Numbered from the stretch's first letter, positions 20,300-31,274 are shown. The stretch: 64,000 bases of DNA from Oscheius tipulae (GCA_037178975.1 JASJZH010000005.1:992001-1056000), one strand, 5' to 3'. A program made the numbers and translations. Notes: generated by a model not told the origin, from the sequence alone.

Positions 20300-22575
20300 A
20301 CAAAGCCAGTTATGTTTGAAATGGTGCTATTCATGTCAGTGGCTAACTCTCTATTTGAGTGAGTTTCCGAGACTACAAACAGCAGCTGAAAACTTCTTGT
20401 GGAATCCGAAGATCTTGTAGGCTAATCTTTACATTTCCTCAAGTATCCGATGTTGTGTTTCCTTGTGAGCTTCCCAAATAGCTACAGTATCTGTGCCCTC
20501 CTAAGAAGGCCGGCAGCGTGGTACGCAATCTTTGAAAAGATTTCTGATATCCTTCAAGAGGTCTGTTACCACTGATAGGTGTCGGTTGACCGGGTGGTAT
20601 GCTTCCCCGATTAGGGATTCAGCCCCAATTCTCTTATTTCAAGAACATCACTCCCAGTCTCCACTATGCTGGTTCAAAGACCTACCGCAGCCCAATGTGG
20701 CCCCCAATTAGAAGGCTGTGAGTGCCTACCTAAGTACTCGGGACTTGTCCAGGACCTAGTCTCGAAACTAAAGAAAAGAGGTGGAAGAGTTTGTGAAAGA
20801 TTGGGTACGAGTGGATTTTTTAAAGCAGAAATAGGGAGAGTCAGCGCGAAAGATTGGTTAGGGTAGACTACATGAACATAAAAGCAACGTAACCTAGATA
20901 GAGGTGAAAAGAGTAGCCTTCTATGGCGAGCAGCAGGCTACCGCAGCATGGAGTCTGGCGGGAAACGTTTGCTTGTCAAATCTTGTCAGAAACTTCTCGA
21001 CAAGACTTTGTAGAGAAAGCGCTTTCTTGAAAAGTCTTGTGAGAGAACTCTGGTAATTGTGAGGTTGGCCTATTCTGTAAAATGACGTGTGGCGGATGAT
21101 TGTCGGTAGTTTGAAATAAATGTTTTTTTGGGGGTCTGGGCAGAGACAGAGACAGAATTCTGTTTACCTTCCTTCATATTTTTGGATTGGGGCGTGACAT
21201 CACTACCTCTCTACAGTATTTGTCCAGAAATCAAACTTTCGTCTTCACACTCTGGTCTCTTCCCTCTGTCCAAATGCGGTGCACGTGTAGCTTGAAAAGA
21301 GAGCTGAAAGGAGCCATCTTTTCCAAAGATCAAAACCCTAGTTGTTGGACATAAAGTGACGGGATGGGAACAGCTAGTAGGAGCAGAGTATAGATCAGTT
21401 CAGTGCAGATAGACTCTCCCAAAAACTCCCAGTTCTCTGAACTTTTGCCAAAGTATTTACAGCAGTTTCTTCCGTTTTTTTTTGAAACAATAGAGATCAA
21501 TCGGTCGCTCGGGAAGAAAGACCAACGTCAGGTAAGAGTCAAGTTACTACCATTATTGATCTTTTCGGTCAATTGAGTAGTCAAGTTCCTGGTGCTGGTA
21601 GGGTGTAAAGCATATTATGGGTAGAATAAGTATTGTACAAGAAGTCCTACTGTGAACTTTGCACAGTTCCTGTCTTGCCGTCGGAATCTGTCTCCGGATA
21701 CAGAGTCACCGGGCCCGAAAAAGAATCTTCCCCAGATCAATGAGAGAGTCAATCTGGTAGGATATTAAGAGTATGTAGAGAGAATGATGCCATAGTAGGT
21801 AGTCAACCGAATCAGATCCGGTAGCTGATCAATTGAAATCTGACCCAAAATGACCAAAGTGTCTCTCTACCATTAAGAGATCTTGGGGCGGGTCAAAGAC
21901 AAGCAAGTTTCTGTCTCTCTCTCTCTCTAACTGTAAGAACCAGTAGTCAAGCTTGTAAGTGCTATAATGTAGAACATGGTGGTCGGGAGAGAGTCAAGCA
22001 GGTGGAAGAGAGTGATCCCATAGTAGTGAAGCTTGTACAAGGACAGTCTGTCAGTTAGAGCCCAATCCAATAACTGTTTTCAGTTATCCCTCAAAGTCCC
22101 ATTCGACTTTTGTCCTCCGTTCCCGCCTGACCTCTGGAGTGCTTTGAGTACACCAGCACTCGTCTCCCTGTCATACGATAGCTCTCCGGAGGATCTTCCC
22201 CCAATGTTTTCCGATCATTGTCCGATCCTCTCCTTCCGCCAGGACAGAAAGAGACAAATTTACGTGGTTGTCTTACAAGCTCAAGTAGTCCCACCAACCT
22301 TTGTGTGCTCTTGTTCTCCAAGACGCGCTATTTGCGCCAACAGTATGATCCTAGGGGGATCGGGACTCTGGGTAAGCTCATATAACTTCCAATACGCATC
22401 TTGAGCAAGATTTCTCAACAGGCGACACAAATAGCACGGACGGCTTATGATATCTGAAATCGAGTATCAGTCGAAAAGATGATGGGAGCCCTATTTGCAC
22501 AAACCCTGTAAACCTTGTCGCCTCCTTGTTGTGTGAGGGGCGGGAGAGACTCTCCACTCTTTGGCGCTTTTGACA
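20300..22575. other. No supported gene
   Basis: I see no exon chain on either strand. Short open frames at 20666-20866 and 22033-22404 show no domain. Minor (TCTCTC) and GACAGA tracts occur at 21145 and 21912-21926. Confidence 0.45.
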
Positions 22576-22582
22576 GAACGGC

Positions 22583-24562
22583 ATGAAGGTTTCCGCCTCG
22601 GTCAGTTCCCTATATTCAGTCTGGACAAGAGCCAGGAGGAACAGGAAGCCAAGACTTGTCGACAAGAATGGTAATCCACTCATCATTGCCAAGATTACTT
22701 CGAAGTGGAGGATCAAGACCAGGTTTGTCCTGTCTTTCACTATCTTTCTGTCTCTCTGTCTTCCTGTCTCTCTATTTTTCTCTCATTCTGTATCTTTCAG
22801 GAATTGGTTCCTTCTGACCCTCGAGTGCCAATGGCGAACCATGTTAGCCATCTTCTTTACCGGCTACGTAGTCAGCTGGGTACTCTTTGCCCTGATCTAC
22901 TACATCATCACTGTCATCCACATCAAATCGGTGAGTTCCTTATTGTCCAGGCTTGAAGTACCGCTTGGTACACAAACAAGTTGAAGTTATGACGGGGGTA
23001 CCGAACTCCGGGTTTAGGGAACTTTTTGCAACTGCAACTTAGCTTAGTCTCCTTCCTGTACCACTGTTCAAACAGACCAGAATAGTCCTATTGTAGCTCT
23101 CTGGATGAATAGATTTGCAGTCACTTCCGATGACTGTCTCTGTCTCCCTCTCTCTCTCACTTTCTCTCTCTTAATCGCTTCGTTTCTAGAGAGAAGATGG
23201 CGCCCCACCCGAGAACTGCGTTGCAAACGTGGAAGGATTCGTAGACGCCCTCCTGTACTCTTTAGAATCCCAAGCCACGATCGGCTACGGGTTCCGCTAT
23301 CCTACCACCCACTGTCCACCCTCAATCATTACCTTGGTAGTCCAGATGGTTTCCGGTCAACTGCTACAAACTGTCCTCGGAGGCTTAGTCATTGCCAAGA
23401 TTCTGAGACCAAAGAAGAGAAAACAGGTTGGCCAATCCGTATCAAGTTTATACCAAAGAAACTAGGAGATCCGATTTTCAAAGGACGCTTTGTTTGGACC
23501 GCTCAGTGACGATGACCACCGACTGGCACTGACGTTTCGACTGGCTGACATCCAGGATCAGCTGTTCTTTTCCGGCAGCATGGTCAAGCTGTTCTTTGCC
23601 ACCTGTAGGACAGAGGTAAACAGACAGAGAGACAGAACTTATTAGTTTCAAGTTTATTAATATATCTTCCCCAAACCGGCTTGCCATTCTTCGCACTGAT
23701 AGCCACCGGACAGTTCCTCTGATTGCTCCAATCGAGACAGTGATGAGAGTGACAGACAGGTGTCGTAGCATTCCGACGAGTAGTTGTATTTCTGAATGCA
23801 TCGCCCTTTCCAGCAAGTTTCTGCTCTGTCTTTGACCGGTTTCTTGCAGGATTCCCATGGCCAAACGACGATAACACATACGGTCAGAAGTACCTAGGTT
23901 TTGGTACAAAAAAAGAGAGAAACAAGTTTTGCAAGGAACAGTAGACGCATTTTGTAGAAAACAAGGGCCTTGGAGAGGGTATATGGACGGTCTGTCTCAG
24001 TAGTGTTCTCAATTTTCAGTGCGGAAAGCGTGAACTTCTGGGTTTGCGAGAAATCAAAGTCGGCTACGATCCTGTCCTCCTGCTCTGGCCCATAACCCTT
24101 CGACATATCATCGACTCGAAATCACCATTTTTCAACAAATCTCGACTCGAAATTCTGGTACAATTCACTGTTTTCCAGATAAATAATGTGCTTTTAGCAT
24201 ATGGACTTTGAACTAATCATGATAGTCGAGGGGACGGATGAGACAACTGGAGCAAGTATACAGGCCAGAGCCTCTTTCCTGCCGGACGAGATTCTTTGGG
24301 GGAGAAGATTCAAAAATATGGTGTTCTTGAATGAGAAGAAATGCAAATATGAGGTCGACTACAGTCTGTTCGACGAGACTGAACCGTGAGTGAGCCAGAG
24401 AGCCAGAGACACAGAGACAGAGAGATAGAAAGACAGAGAGGCAGAGAGGCAGAAAGATTGACCAAATGTCCTCTTTCCAGGATTCCCGGCTACATCGAGT
24501 CTCCGCCAGTGATAATGGAGACAGTGGACGAGGAATCGATGGGCTCCAGGATCTCATTCTAA
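22583..24562 (+). CDS. Inward-rectifier potassium channel (Kir A)
   Basis: Seven exons join in frame to 354 residues: 22583-22722, 22801-22930, 23190-23426, 23466-23615, 24020-24157, 24198-24385 and 24481-24562. The protein has a short N-terminus, TM1 (WRTMLAIFFTGYVVSWVLFA), a pore helix with the K+ selectivity filter TIGYGF at about residues 120-125, TM2 (MVSGQLLQTVLGGLVIAKI) followed by the basic RPKKRKQ membrane-interface cluster, and the cytoplasmic immunoglobulin-like Kir domain (FRLADIQ, ELIMIVEG, RASFLPDEILWG). It should form tetramers in the plasma membrane and set resting potential. Introns 3 and 5 are 39-40 bp. A TTTTGACAG site 6 bp before the ATG could be a trans-splice acceptor. 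A paralogue lies at 53773-60344. C. elegans has three such genes (irk-1 to irk-3); I do not assign orthology. Confidence 0.95.
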
Positions 24563-24707
24563 ACATTTTTTCCCGCACCTTTCCAAAGAACCGCTTCCAA
24601 AACTTCCTGACAAAGACTGGTATACAAATGACTGGTATTGGTTCGCCTAATAAACATTCGAACTCACAATCTCAGAATTTTGAACGGGGCAGAAGAGTCG
24701 ATATTTT

Positions 24708-25260
24708 ATGAAAAGCAAACTTGGTTTTTTGTTGGTCACGGCAAATTTCCCTTTGGTGGTTGCCTGTGAGGAGCATGGGACTAAAGAGAATCTCTCTGTA
24801 TTCCCGTCTCTCTGTATTTCTGCATTTCTGTTTTTTTTCCATTGGTCCATTTCCAGCGCAGCTTTCCAAACTAATTCCGTCCCTGTCTCGCAATCCCAAT
24901 AAATACTAATCAAATCTATCTGTCTCTCCAATCGAGATGCGTCTCACGTACTTAATAAGTCGTCTCCTAACCCTCTCTCAGCACTTCTTGAGAAAGAATG
25001 TCCTGAGGAATGGAGGAAGATCTGTAGTCGCTGTACTCCTAAGGAGCGGTATGAACGTTTTTGCTGTCCGAAATCTTGGCAACTTTGAGAAGAAGAAATT
25101 GAACAATAAAGACTGTAAGAAACATCTGTCTCTGCATTTCCCGATTACCCCTTTTCAGATTCTGAACCTCTTGACAGAATCAAAACAAATGCTGAAAGCC
25201 ATAAGAAGCGTTCAGGATACCGGTCAGATCAAGGTCAGAAACGAACATTAAATTTTTTTT
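24708..25260 (+). CDS. Possible small Cys-rich peptide region
   Basis: Between Kir A and the GTPase gene, ATGCGTCTC at 24936 again starts with Met-Arg-Leu like the peptide genes at 8954 and 9659. A frame from about 25006 to 25089 reads a compact Cys-rich tail with ECPEEW, ICSRC and FCCPKSW, then TGA and an AATAAA at ~25104. Joining the ATG to that tail in frame requires a 23-bp intron, shorter than any other here. Separately, an ATG at 24708 opens a signal-like MKSKLGFLLVTANFPLVVAC. I cannot decide between a real small gene, a pseudogene and chance. Confidence 0.28.
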
Positions 25261-25306
25261 GAAAGACACTCCTTTTTTCGAACAGTTCTGATTTGCTCGA
25301 TCAGTT

Positions 25307-25357
25307 CGTGCCGTCCAGCCATTCAGTCCAGTTATGACTGAATGGCTGGACGGCACG
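25307..25357. repeat. Perfect 22-bp hairpin
   Basis: Arms 25307-25328 and 25336-25357 are exact reverse complements (22 of 22), with a 7-nt loop. The arm starts CGTGCCGTCCAGCC. It sits at the edge of a dispersed repeat copy (25366-25660) about 400 bp upstream of the first recognisable GTPase exon. Confidence 0.95.
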
Positions 25358-25365
25358 CTTTTTTC

Positions 25366-25660
25366 GCGCAAAAGCGTTTAATAGATTCGGCGTCGAAAAC
25401 TACCCCAAAAACGTCGACACCGACGCCAAAAAGACCAGAAAAATGTAGGAAATAGGAATAAGGGGAGAAAAACAGCATTTGCTCAATTCGAAATCGACGT
25501 TTCTGGAGTAGTTCTTGACACTGAGTCGATTAAACACACCTAGAAGTTTTTAAATGTGTGTAACGCACCGAAAAATGCAAAAAAGGCGATGTGAGGAAAG
25601 TTCGTCGCGAGACCCAAGTTGAAAACGCTTTCGGCCGAATTTATAATTCCAGTGTCACTT
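25366..25660. repeat. Dispersed foldback repeat, copy A
   Basis: This belongs to a family with at least four copies in the window (here, ~31425-31568, ~32120-32520 and ~55012-55290). Shared blocks are TTTAATCGACTCAGCGTCG followed by AAAACTACCCCAGAAACGT, an internal AATAAGGGGAGAAGAACAGC, and an inverted copy of the first block, then TGTGTAACGCACCGAAAAATG. Full copies are flanked by AAAGGGACA-like ends. It is a non-coding, foldback-type mobile repeat, probably a MITE. Confidence 0.75.
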
Positions 25661-25769
25661 TAAGCCAAGCCCTCGAGAGATGAGCTACCTGCCGACTTAT
25701 CAACAAGGTTTAGGTTTAAGAGTTCAAGGTGTATGTGTAACAGTAATAACCGGGAAATACTGTCTTTAG

Positions 25770-27689
25770 GAACCGAGAGTGTACTCATTTAGGGTAGAAG
25801 AAGCACAAAAGTTTCTGCGTATCATTGAAACTCCAGACATACCTCGATCTGAAAACCACGACCAACATTTAGCGAAGGTTCTGAAGTTTGTCCAAAACTT
25901 TGGGTGAGTGCCTATAAATTTGTGAACAAATACCGTAAAACCTCTATTAGAAGCCCCCACGTAAAGAATACGCATTTGCGTATTTGAGTCTTTTGGGTTC
26001 AAGACGACATTTTTCAGCTTTCTGATACTCTGCAAAGTTGTAGCCAACATCAATAGCTACAACTTTTCAAAATATCGGAAAGACAGGAAAAATTGTCTTG
26101 AACCCGAAAAACGCAAATACGTAATTGCGTATATCTTACGTAAGGAAGTGTTTATATGTTAGAAGAAATACGTTAAATGTTTGTTCTTAATTCCCAATGA
26201 GTTTTGCAATTTTGAAAGTCAACCTATACATACCTGACAATGAGACGGAATATGGGACAGCCACCCCTCCGAGACACGATGCATTCAAAAAGAGATTTTG
26301 GTCTCGTATTCACACAAACGGCGGATTTTTCGAAATCTAACTACTGTGTAGGTAGGGCAATTATCCTGTTCGTGTGCTCGATTCTCAAAATTTGATTGTG
26401 TTCAGGTATAGCACCTGAAAAATTGAGCGCTCGTTAATTTGGCGCACCCTGTTCTTATTCACATTAGTGCTAAGACGCTTGCTTAATTTTGTTGACTAAC
26501 CTTTTTTTTTTAGAGCAATTCATGCTTTTTTGATTCTTGCGAAGTCAGACGACCAGATGTTTGATAATTTGGGAAAGTATCTCGAAGGATTGTTCCAAAG
26601 GCTTCATTGTCAGGCCTCGATGAACATAATCTTTTGCTTCACTTCCAACGCGTTGACTTCTAATCGTCTCGGTGAATCAGCTACTAGTCTTCAAAAAATA
26701 TTGCAAGGACTCAAGTTCAGTGCAGGCTGTGAAGTTAGTTTAAAACAGTAAGAGAGAGATGAAGCAGAAAAAGCCCCTAGTTTAGAAATAATGTCTACAG
26801 CTTTAAGAACATTTGTTATCATCTACTTTGTGCTGACAAAGAAGGAATTCCTCTGAGCAAGAACGCCATATCAGAGGGCAGTATAATGTGGAACATCTCA
26901 GCAGAAGAAACCGTTCGTCTCCTCAAATACATTGTGGAGCTGCCACCGTATTCTAACATCACAGTGGACAAGATTCTCGAAATGATGACCGTTCTTACTG
27001 ACTTCTTCGACTCAACGATAACGCAAATTGTTAGAGCTGATGAGGACATTCAGAGCATCAAACGAGAGAAATTCTTCGCGGGCACTCAAAGGGATGAAAA
27101 ATTGAAAATGGTGAAGGATCGAAAAGATGAACTAACTAATATTCTCTCGAAACTCGTAGACTTTTGCATGAAAGTGGAGGCCTGCTTCCAGCAAAATGTT
27201 TTATCTTACAAAGAAGACTTGTTTGCAGCTTTTTTCAACAAGACACTCGAGAAAAAGGTGCTTTTATCCCTTCAGATCGAATAGCCTCATTTAGAAATCA
27301 TCTGGAATTCCAGCCTCTTTCAATTCTTTCAAAACAATGTTGCAACAATGTTTTAGAACATTTCGAACGAGAAATTAAACAGTTTAAAGGAAAAGTAGGT
27401 TGCCTAGATATTATTAAAAGTAAGCATATTTCTAGAAAGACACATTTATAACCAATATTCGGAATGCTGGCACTCAAGTTACAATCGAAGAAATCGTCGC
27501 TAACGAACTGACCGCAATTGAATCTTACTATGACAACAAATTGAAGAAACTCAGTTCCATTTGGACAAAAGAAACTATATTTACAAGATCTTGTTCAACA
27601 AAAACGGTTTCAATCTAAAACAACCTAACCCCATGCACCAACTTGGTTGTGACTATAACACATGGTTCTGTAACAAGCAACTGTCTTAA
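25770..27689 (+). pseudogene. AIG1-like P-loop GTPase, copy 1, lacking the P-loop exons
   Basis: Exons seen: 25770-25903 (IIETPDIPRSE, the G3 region, normally DTPG), 26514-26747 (AIHAFLILAKSDDQ, then NIIFCFTSNA, the strand before the G4-type motif) and 26801-~27255 (MWNISAEETVRLLKYI and the helical tail). Later C-terminal pieces lie at ~27290-27450 and the end WFCNKQLS with stop at ~27687-27689 and AATAAA. The fold matches the metazoan family of large AIG1/GIMAP-related GTPases with an NIIFCFT-type core. The exons for the P-loop and N-terminal domain, present in copy 2, are missing; repeat copy A lies where they should be. G3 also deviates (ETPD). Probably a degenerate paralogue. Copy 2 lies in opposite orientation downstream. 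Confidence 0.68.
25966..26133. mobile_element. Foldback MITE inside the GTPase copy 1 intron
   Basis: Two ~79-bp arms, 25966-26044 and 26055-26133, form an imperfect inverted repeat: ATACGCATTTGCGTATTT...GGGTTCAAGAC...GCAAAGTTGTAGC on the left and its near complement on the right, with a ~10-nt loop. The inner GCAAAGTTGTAG core recurs in hairpins at 53735-53781 and 60732-60786, so this is a repeat family. Confidence 0.7.
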
Positions 27690-27708
27690 TAAAGCGTCTT
27701 CTAAATCT

Positions 27709-27924
27709 TGATATGCAGGAAGTATACGATCTGGTAAAGCTCATTTTAACTCAGAGAGGCAGCCAACAGAGACCGCCTGTATTTGCTACAATTACAGCAA
27801 ACAACGATTGGTTCTGTAACAAGTAACTCTGTTAAAATAAAGCATCTTTGACACATCTCTTTATACTGCAAGCTGACCTGGATCCTAGACGTCGATCTGC
27901 TTGCCATTGACCCAGACGTTCCTG
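27709..27924. repeat. Left arm of a perfect 216-bp inverted repeat
   Basis: This arm equals the reverse complement of 28987-29202 with no difference that I could find over 216 bp. Read on the plus strand it holds the last 39 or so codons and 3' end of GTPase copy 2 (…ITANNDWFCNK stop, AATAAA), placed just after the native stop and AATAAA of copy 1. Read on the minus strand it holds the last codons of the intronless gene at 27892-28849. Confidence 0.93.
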
Positions 27925-28849
27925 TACTCCTCACCTAGTAGATCGAGCCACAAGCTGAGCTCCTCATCTCCCTGACTCGTCCAGATTCCGTTGACACGAA
28001 TCCACTTGGGGTTGGGGTCGTTGGGAGAGTAGACGCGGGTCCGGATTTCATCCGGTCCGTGGGTCGTCTTGTTCTGGTAGATGCGAATCCAGCTGTCCGG
28101 GTAGCCCTTGAAGAGGTAGTTCTGGACGGGGTCGACGGGGAAACTCGTCATCTCGATCTTGGTCTCCTTGGCAGAGATCCGAGGAATACAGGAAGGCAAC
28201 TTGACAGGCAGACGACAGATCGGCATTCTAATGGTACAGGAACGACTCTTCTGACTGCTGCTGGTCGACTGCCCCTTCTCCTGTCCGACTGGCTCCTTGA
28301 CTCTCGACTGTCTCTTCTTCGGCTTAAACGAGCTGGCCTCCGGCTTCTCCTCGAAGCAGTACCTCGACGCGATTTCTCTCAGGACAGGGACATAGTCGAA
28401 CCTTGACCATCTCCTCTGACTTCTGGGAGCGACTCAATCCTTCCTCACAGCTCGTTGGATTGACTGACAGTCCCTTCTCCTGTCCGGAAGAGAAAACCTT
28501 TTGCTTCTTCTTGGTGAATGTCGAGTAGAAACGGGAACTTTGGCTCTTCTCGGAGACAGGCTTCTTGTGACTCTTGACACTGGAAGTCGGCTCCTCGTCT
28601 CTCCTCAGTCCAGAGAATGAACTGACCACGACGGTCGTCTCGGTGCAGGAGACTTGACTCTTGCCCTATCCAATGGCTCTCCTGGTCGACCGACTGCAGG
28701 AGACCCTTCTACGGTGCAGCTTTCCCGCGTAGTTCATCTCCTTCTTCAGCGTCAAAAAGATTTCCTGGCCTCGTCAGAGCAGCTGCTCGACCGTGTCCTC
28801 GATTCTCCTGGTAGCGGCATCCGTTTTGCTGTGACTATGCGGCATGGCT
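27892..28849 (-). pseudogene. Intronless disrupted gene of unknown function
   Basis: An ATG at ~28849 begins MPHSHSKTDAATRR, and a continuous but interrupted protein-like reading follows: a TGA at codon ~24, further stops near 28670, a Ser/Lys/Glu-rich middle, then an uninterrupted frame from ~28400 to the stop at 27892 that ends YRNVWVNGKQIDV. This last 160-residue part (SWIRIYQNKTTHGPDE, WIRVNGIWTSQGD) looks like a folded beta-rich domain. Codon third positions are GC-richer than in the neighbours and there are no introns, so it may be a retrocopy or transferred gene. The final codons lie in the inverted repeat and recur on the plus strand at 28987-29026. Not recognised. Confidence 0.5.
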
Positions 28850-28986
28850 AGTTGACGACTCAATGGCCATCGTAGTTTTTTTTGCTTTTTGTTCAGACTC
28901 AAAAGAAGTTTTGTTTGTTTACAGGCAAGCATACTGAAGCAAGTTCCCTAGAGGAAAACTATCATTGAACTCGGATTCTCTACTGT

Positions 28987-29202
28987 CAGGAACGTCTGGG
29001 TCAATGGCAAGCAGATCGACGTCTAGGATCCAGGTCAGCTTGCAGTATAAAGAGATGTGTCAAAGATGCTTTATTTTAACAGAGTTACTTGTTACAGAAC
29101 CAATCGTTGTTTGCTGTAATTGTAGCAAATACAGGCGGTCTCTGTTGGCTGCCTCTCTGAGTTAAAATGAGCTTTACCAGATCGTATACTTCCTGCATAT
29201 CA
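28987..29202. repeat. Right arm of a perfect 216-bp inverted repeat
   Basis: Exact reverse complement of 27709-27924. It contains the minus-strand 3' end of GTPase copy 2 and, on the plus strand, an orphan tail RNVWVNGKQIDV plus stop. The 1,062 bp between the arms hold the intronless gene. Confidence 0.93.
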
Positions 29203-31274
29203 TGATCTATAGTCACTAGCGATGTACTTGTGATTTCCTCCATCCCTACTTTTCTGCCACCACGATCAAGCTGAATACTCATCCAAATAGTTCCCCATTC
29301 GGTGATTGTGGTCTTAACTCACCTTCGATATGTATGGCTGCACTTCTTGTTCATAGAGACGTCGAGCTTCATCCAGATGCTCAATGGCTATCTCGTTGTT
29401 TAGAAAGTCGTGCTAAAAGATGATACTGCAGTTCAAGCCTCAAGAAATCAAACCCATTGTTGCCGTGTCAAAGAATCAATACAAAACTCTTCAGAGATCA
29501 ATGCATTTGCCTGCTGGAAGCGGTCAATTTTAACAGCAAGTTTGAGGGAAGTTTTGAGGACACCCAAGAGATCCTCTTTGCGGCTTACCAAGGTGTTCAT
29601 TTTCTCGTTACACTCCTGAAAAGACAATTTTCAGTCAGTGCAAACAAGTTCCACTAGTTTACCAACCTTTAAATCAAAGAGTTTATCCCAAAAGTTTCTT
29701 TCTTGAGCTGTGTGCTGCCGGAGAGACGTCTCCGATTCTAGCGTTCTTCTAATCAAATTGGTGTGAGCCTCCGAAAGAACGCCCGATGAACAGTGGTAAA
29801 GCCTGTTGAGGTCAAAGTACGAATAGGGTGTTAGTGTTTTGATGTGACCTAGAAGACGAATAGTCTCTCGGACCGAAAAATTCCAGCTGTCTCTGTTCGC
29901 AGATTTTAAATTTTCAGCGAGATAAAATTCCTCTTTTGGAGCACAAAGTAAGAGGAAACTCTCATTTTCGAAACAGTAGACATTGTTTCTGAAATATTGT
30001 GCAGATTGTCTGTCTCTCTCTCTGTCTCACTGTTTAAAGTTAATTTTTCCCTCTTCTCTGTTTGCATATTGGTGTAAAAAGCGCTGAAGTGTATGAGCTG
30101 ATGCTCCTGGGCAATAAAAGGTGTGCCTCGTCGATGTGAAGCAAAACAGTATGTTCTTCGAGGCCTGGTGATGAAGTCTATGAAAGAGTTCCAGCAAGAA
30201 ATTCTCCAAATTTTCCAGCCACTCTTCTTCTGACCGCAATATTATCAAAAAGGCGTGAATAGATCTGGTATCAAGTCACTGCGGATGTGTTCTGCTCACC
30301 CAATTTTTTCAGCTAAATTTAGAATTTCCTCATTCCAAGGATTATCGTATACACTTGGTGTATCAATTATTCTCAAGCTTTTTTTATCTCCATCAGTTCC
30401 CATTTTGACAGAATACAGTTGCGGCCCCTAGAATGTTTTGCATGCTCGATCTTTTACAAACCTCTCCTTCATTATAGTCGCATTCTTCAAAACCCTCCCA
30501 GTTTTGAAAAGCTGTCGAACTGCAGCTTTTTTCCTTAAAATTATACTGAAATCCCTGTTATTTACTTGGAGCCGATAGTCTCACGTTTTGATCGATGGTA
30601 GTCACTTCAGTGGCTATCATTACTTCCGGCTCAGCAGTCAGAGCTTTATCCAAGCTTTCATACTTGAGATAGAGAATTTATGAAGGTCGTCTTTCCAGCG
30701 TCCAAACACCATGACGTTCATTTCTTTTGGAAAACTGTAAAGCATTGGAAATGTGATCGAATCTCGACCGACTCACTCGTCCGAGAAGAGTTTTGTCATC
30801 TCAGCTTTCAACGACTCTCTCTCCTCACCATCCTCCTCTACACTTTCCTTCACTTGACTTTGCGATTCTTTTGGGAGATGTAATGATTCCTCTGGAGGCT
30901 GTCTTTTTGAATCGACTGGAATACGACCGCCGTCCTGAAAAAATTATTATCGGCGCTGAACTTGTTACCTTCGCAATTTTTTGCAAGAAAAATTTGTAGG
31001 CTTCCTGGGCTTCTTTTGACTCTACACGGATGAACATCATTAAAAGTTCCCAGTCTTCTTGTTCAAGAAGAAAATTGGCTGTTTTCCTGCGAGACTCGGT
31101 CAAAAGTTCCCGGAAATCTGGCCGGAGATAGTCATGAGCTTGAGCAATTATAGTCTCATCCAATTTTAAGGATCTTAGAATGTCCAGCTTCGTTTCCAGA
31201 GCCAGATCCTCATTTTGTAATACTGCTACTACCGTTGGCTGGTGTTGTATGGGAACGTCTTCGAGGAAATCCAT
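29085..31274 (-). pseudogene. AIG1-like P-loop GTPase, copy 2, with N-terminal helical domain; P-loop exon frameshifted
   Basis: Ten exons: 31274-30969, 30934-30777, 30734-30585, 30545-30462, 30427-30300, 30264-30031, 29988-29667, 29615-29454, 29412-29323 and 29270-29085, about 600 residues. Residues 1-102 form a helical domain also found before the ankyrin gene at 44.2-45.4 kb; a Glu/Lys-rich linker follows. The G domain has LRIIDTPSV (G3), NILFCFTSTR core and SWNFSVRETIRLL. In exon 3 the P-loop AGKTTFIN is readable only after a one-base shift, and a second shift restores the downstream frame, so GTP binding is probably lost. A GT-AG excision of 47 bp could bypass it in frame, deleting the P-loop. 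An AATAAA follows the stop. It converges with copy 1. Confidence 0.78.

Noticed and set aside
22378-22740. 120-residue minus-strand frame with a hydrophobic start
   Set aside because: Antisense of the first Kir A exon and its flank.
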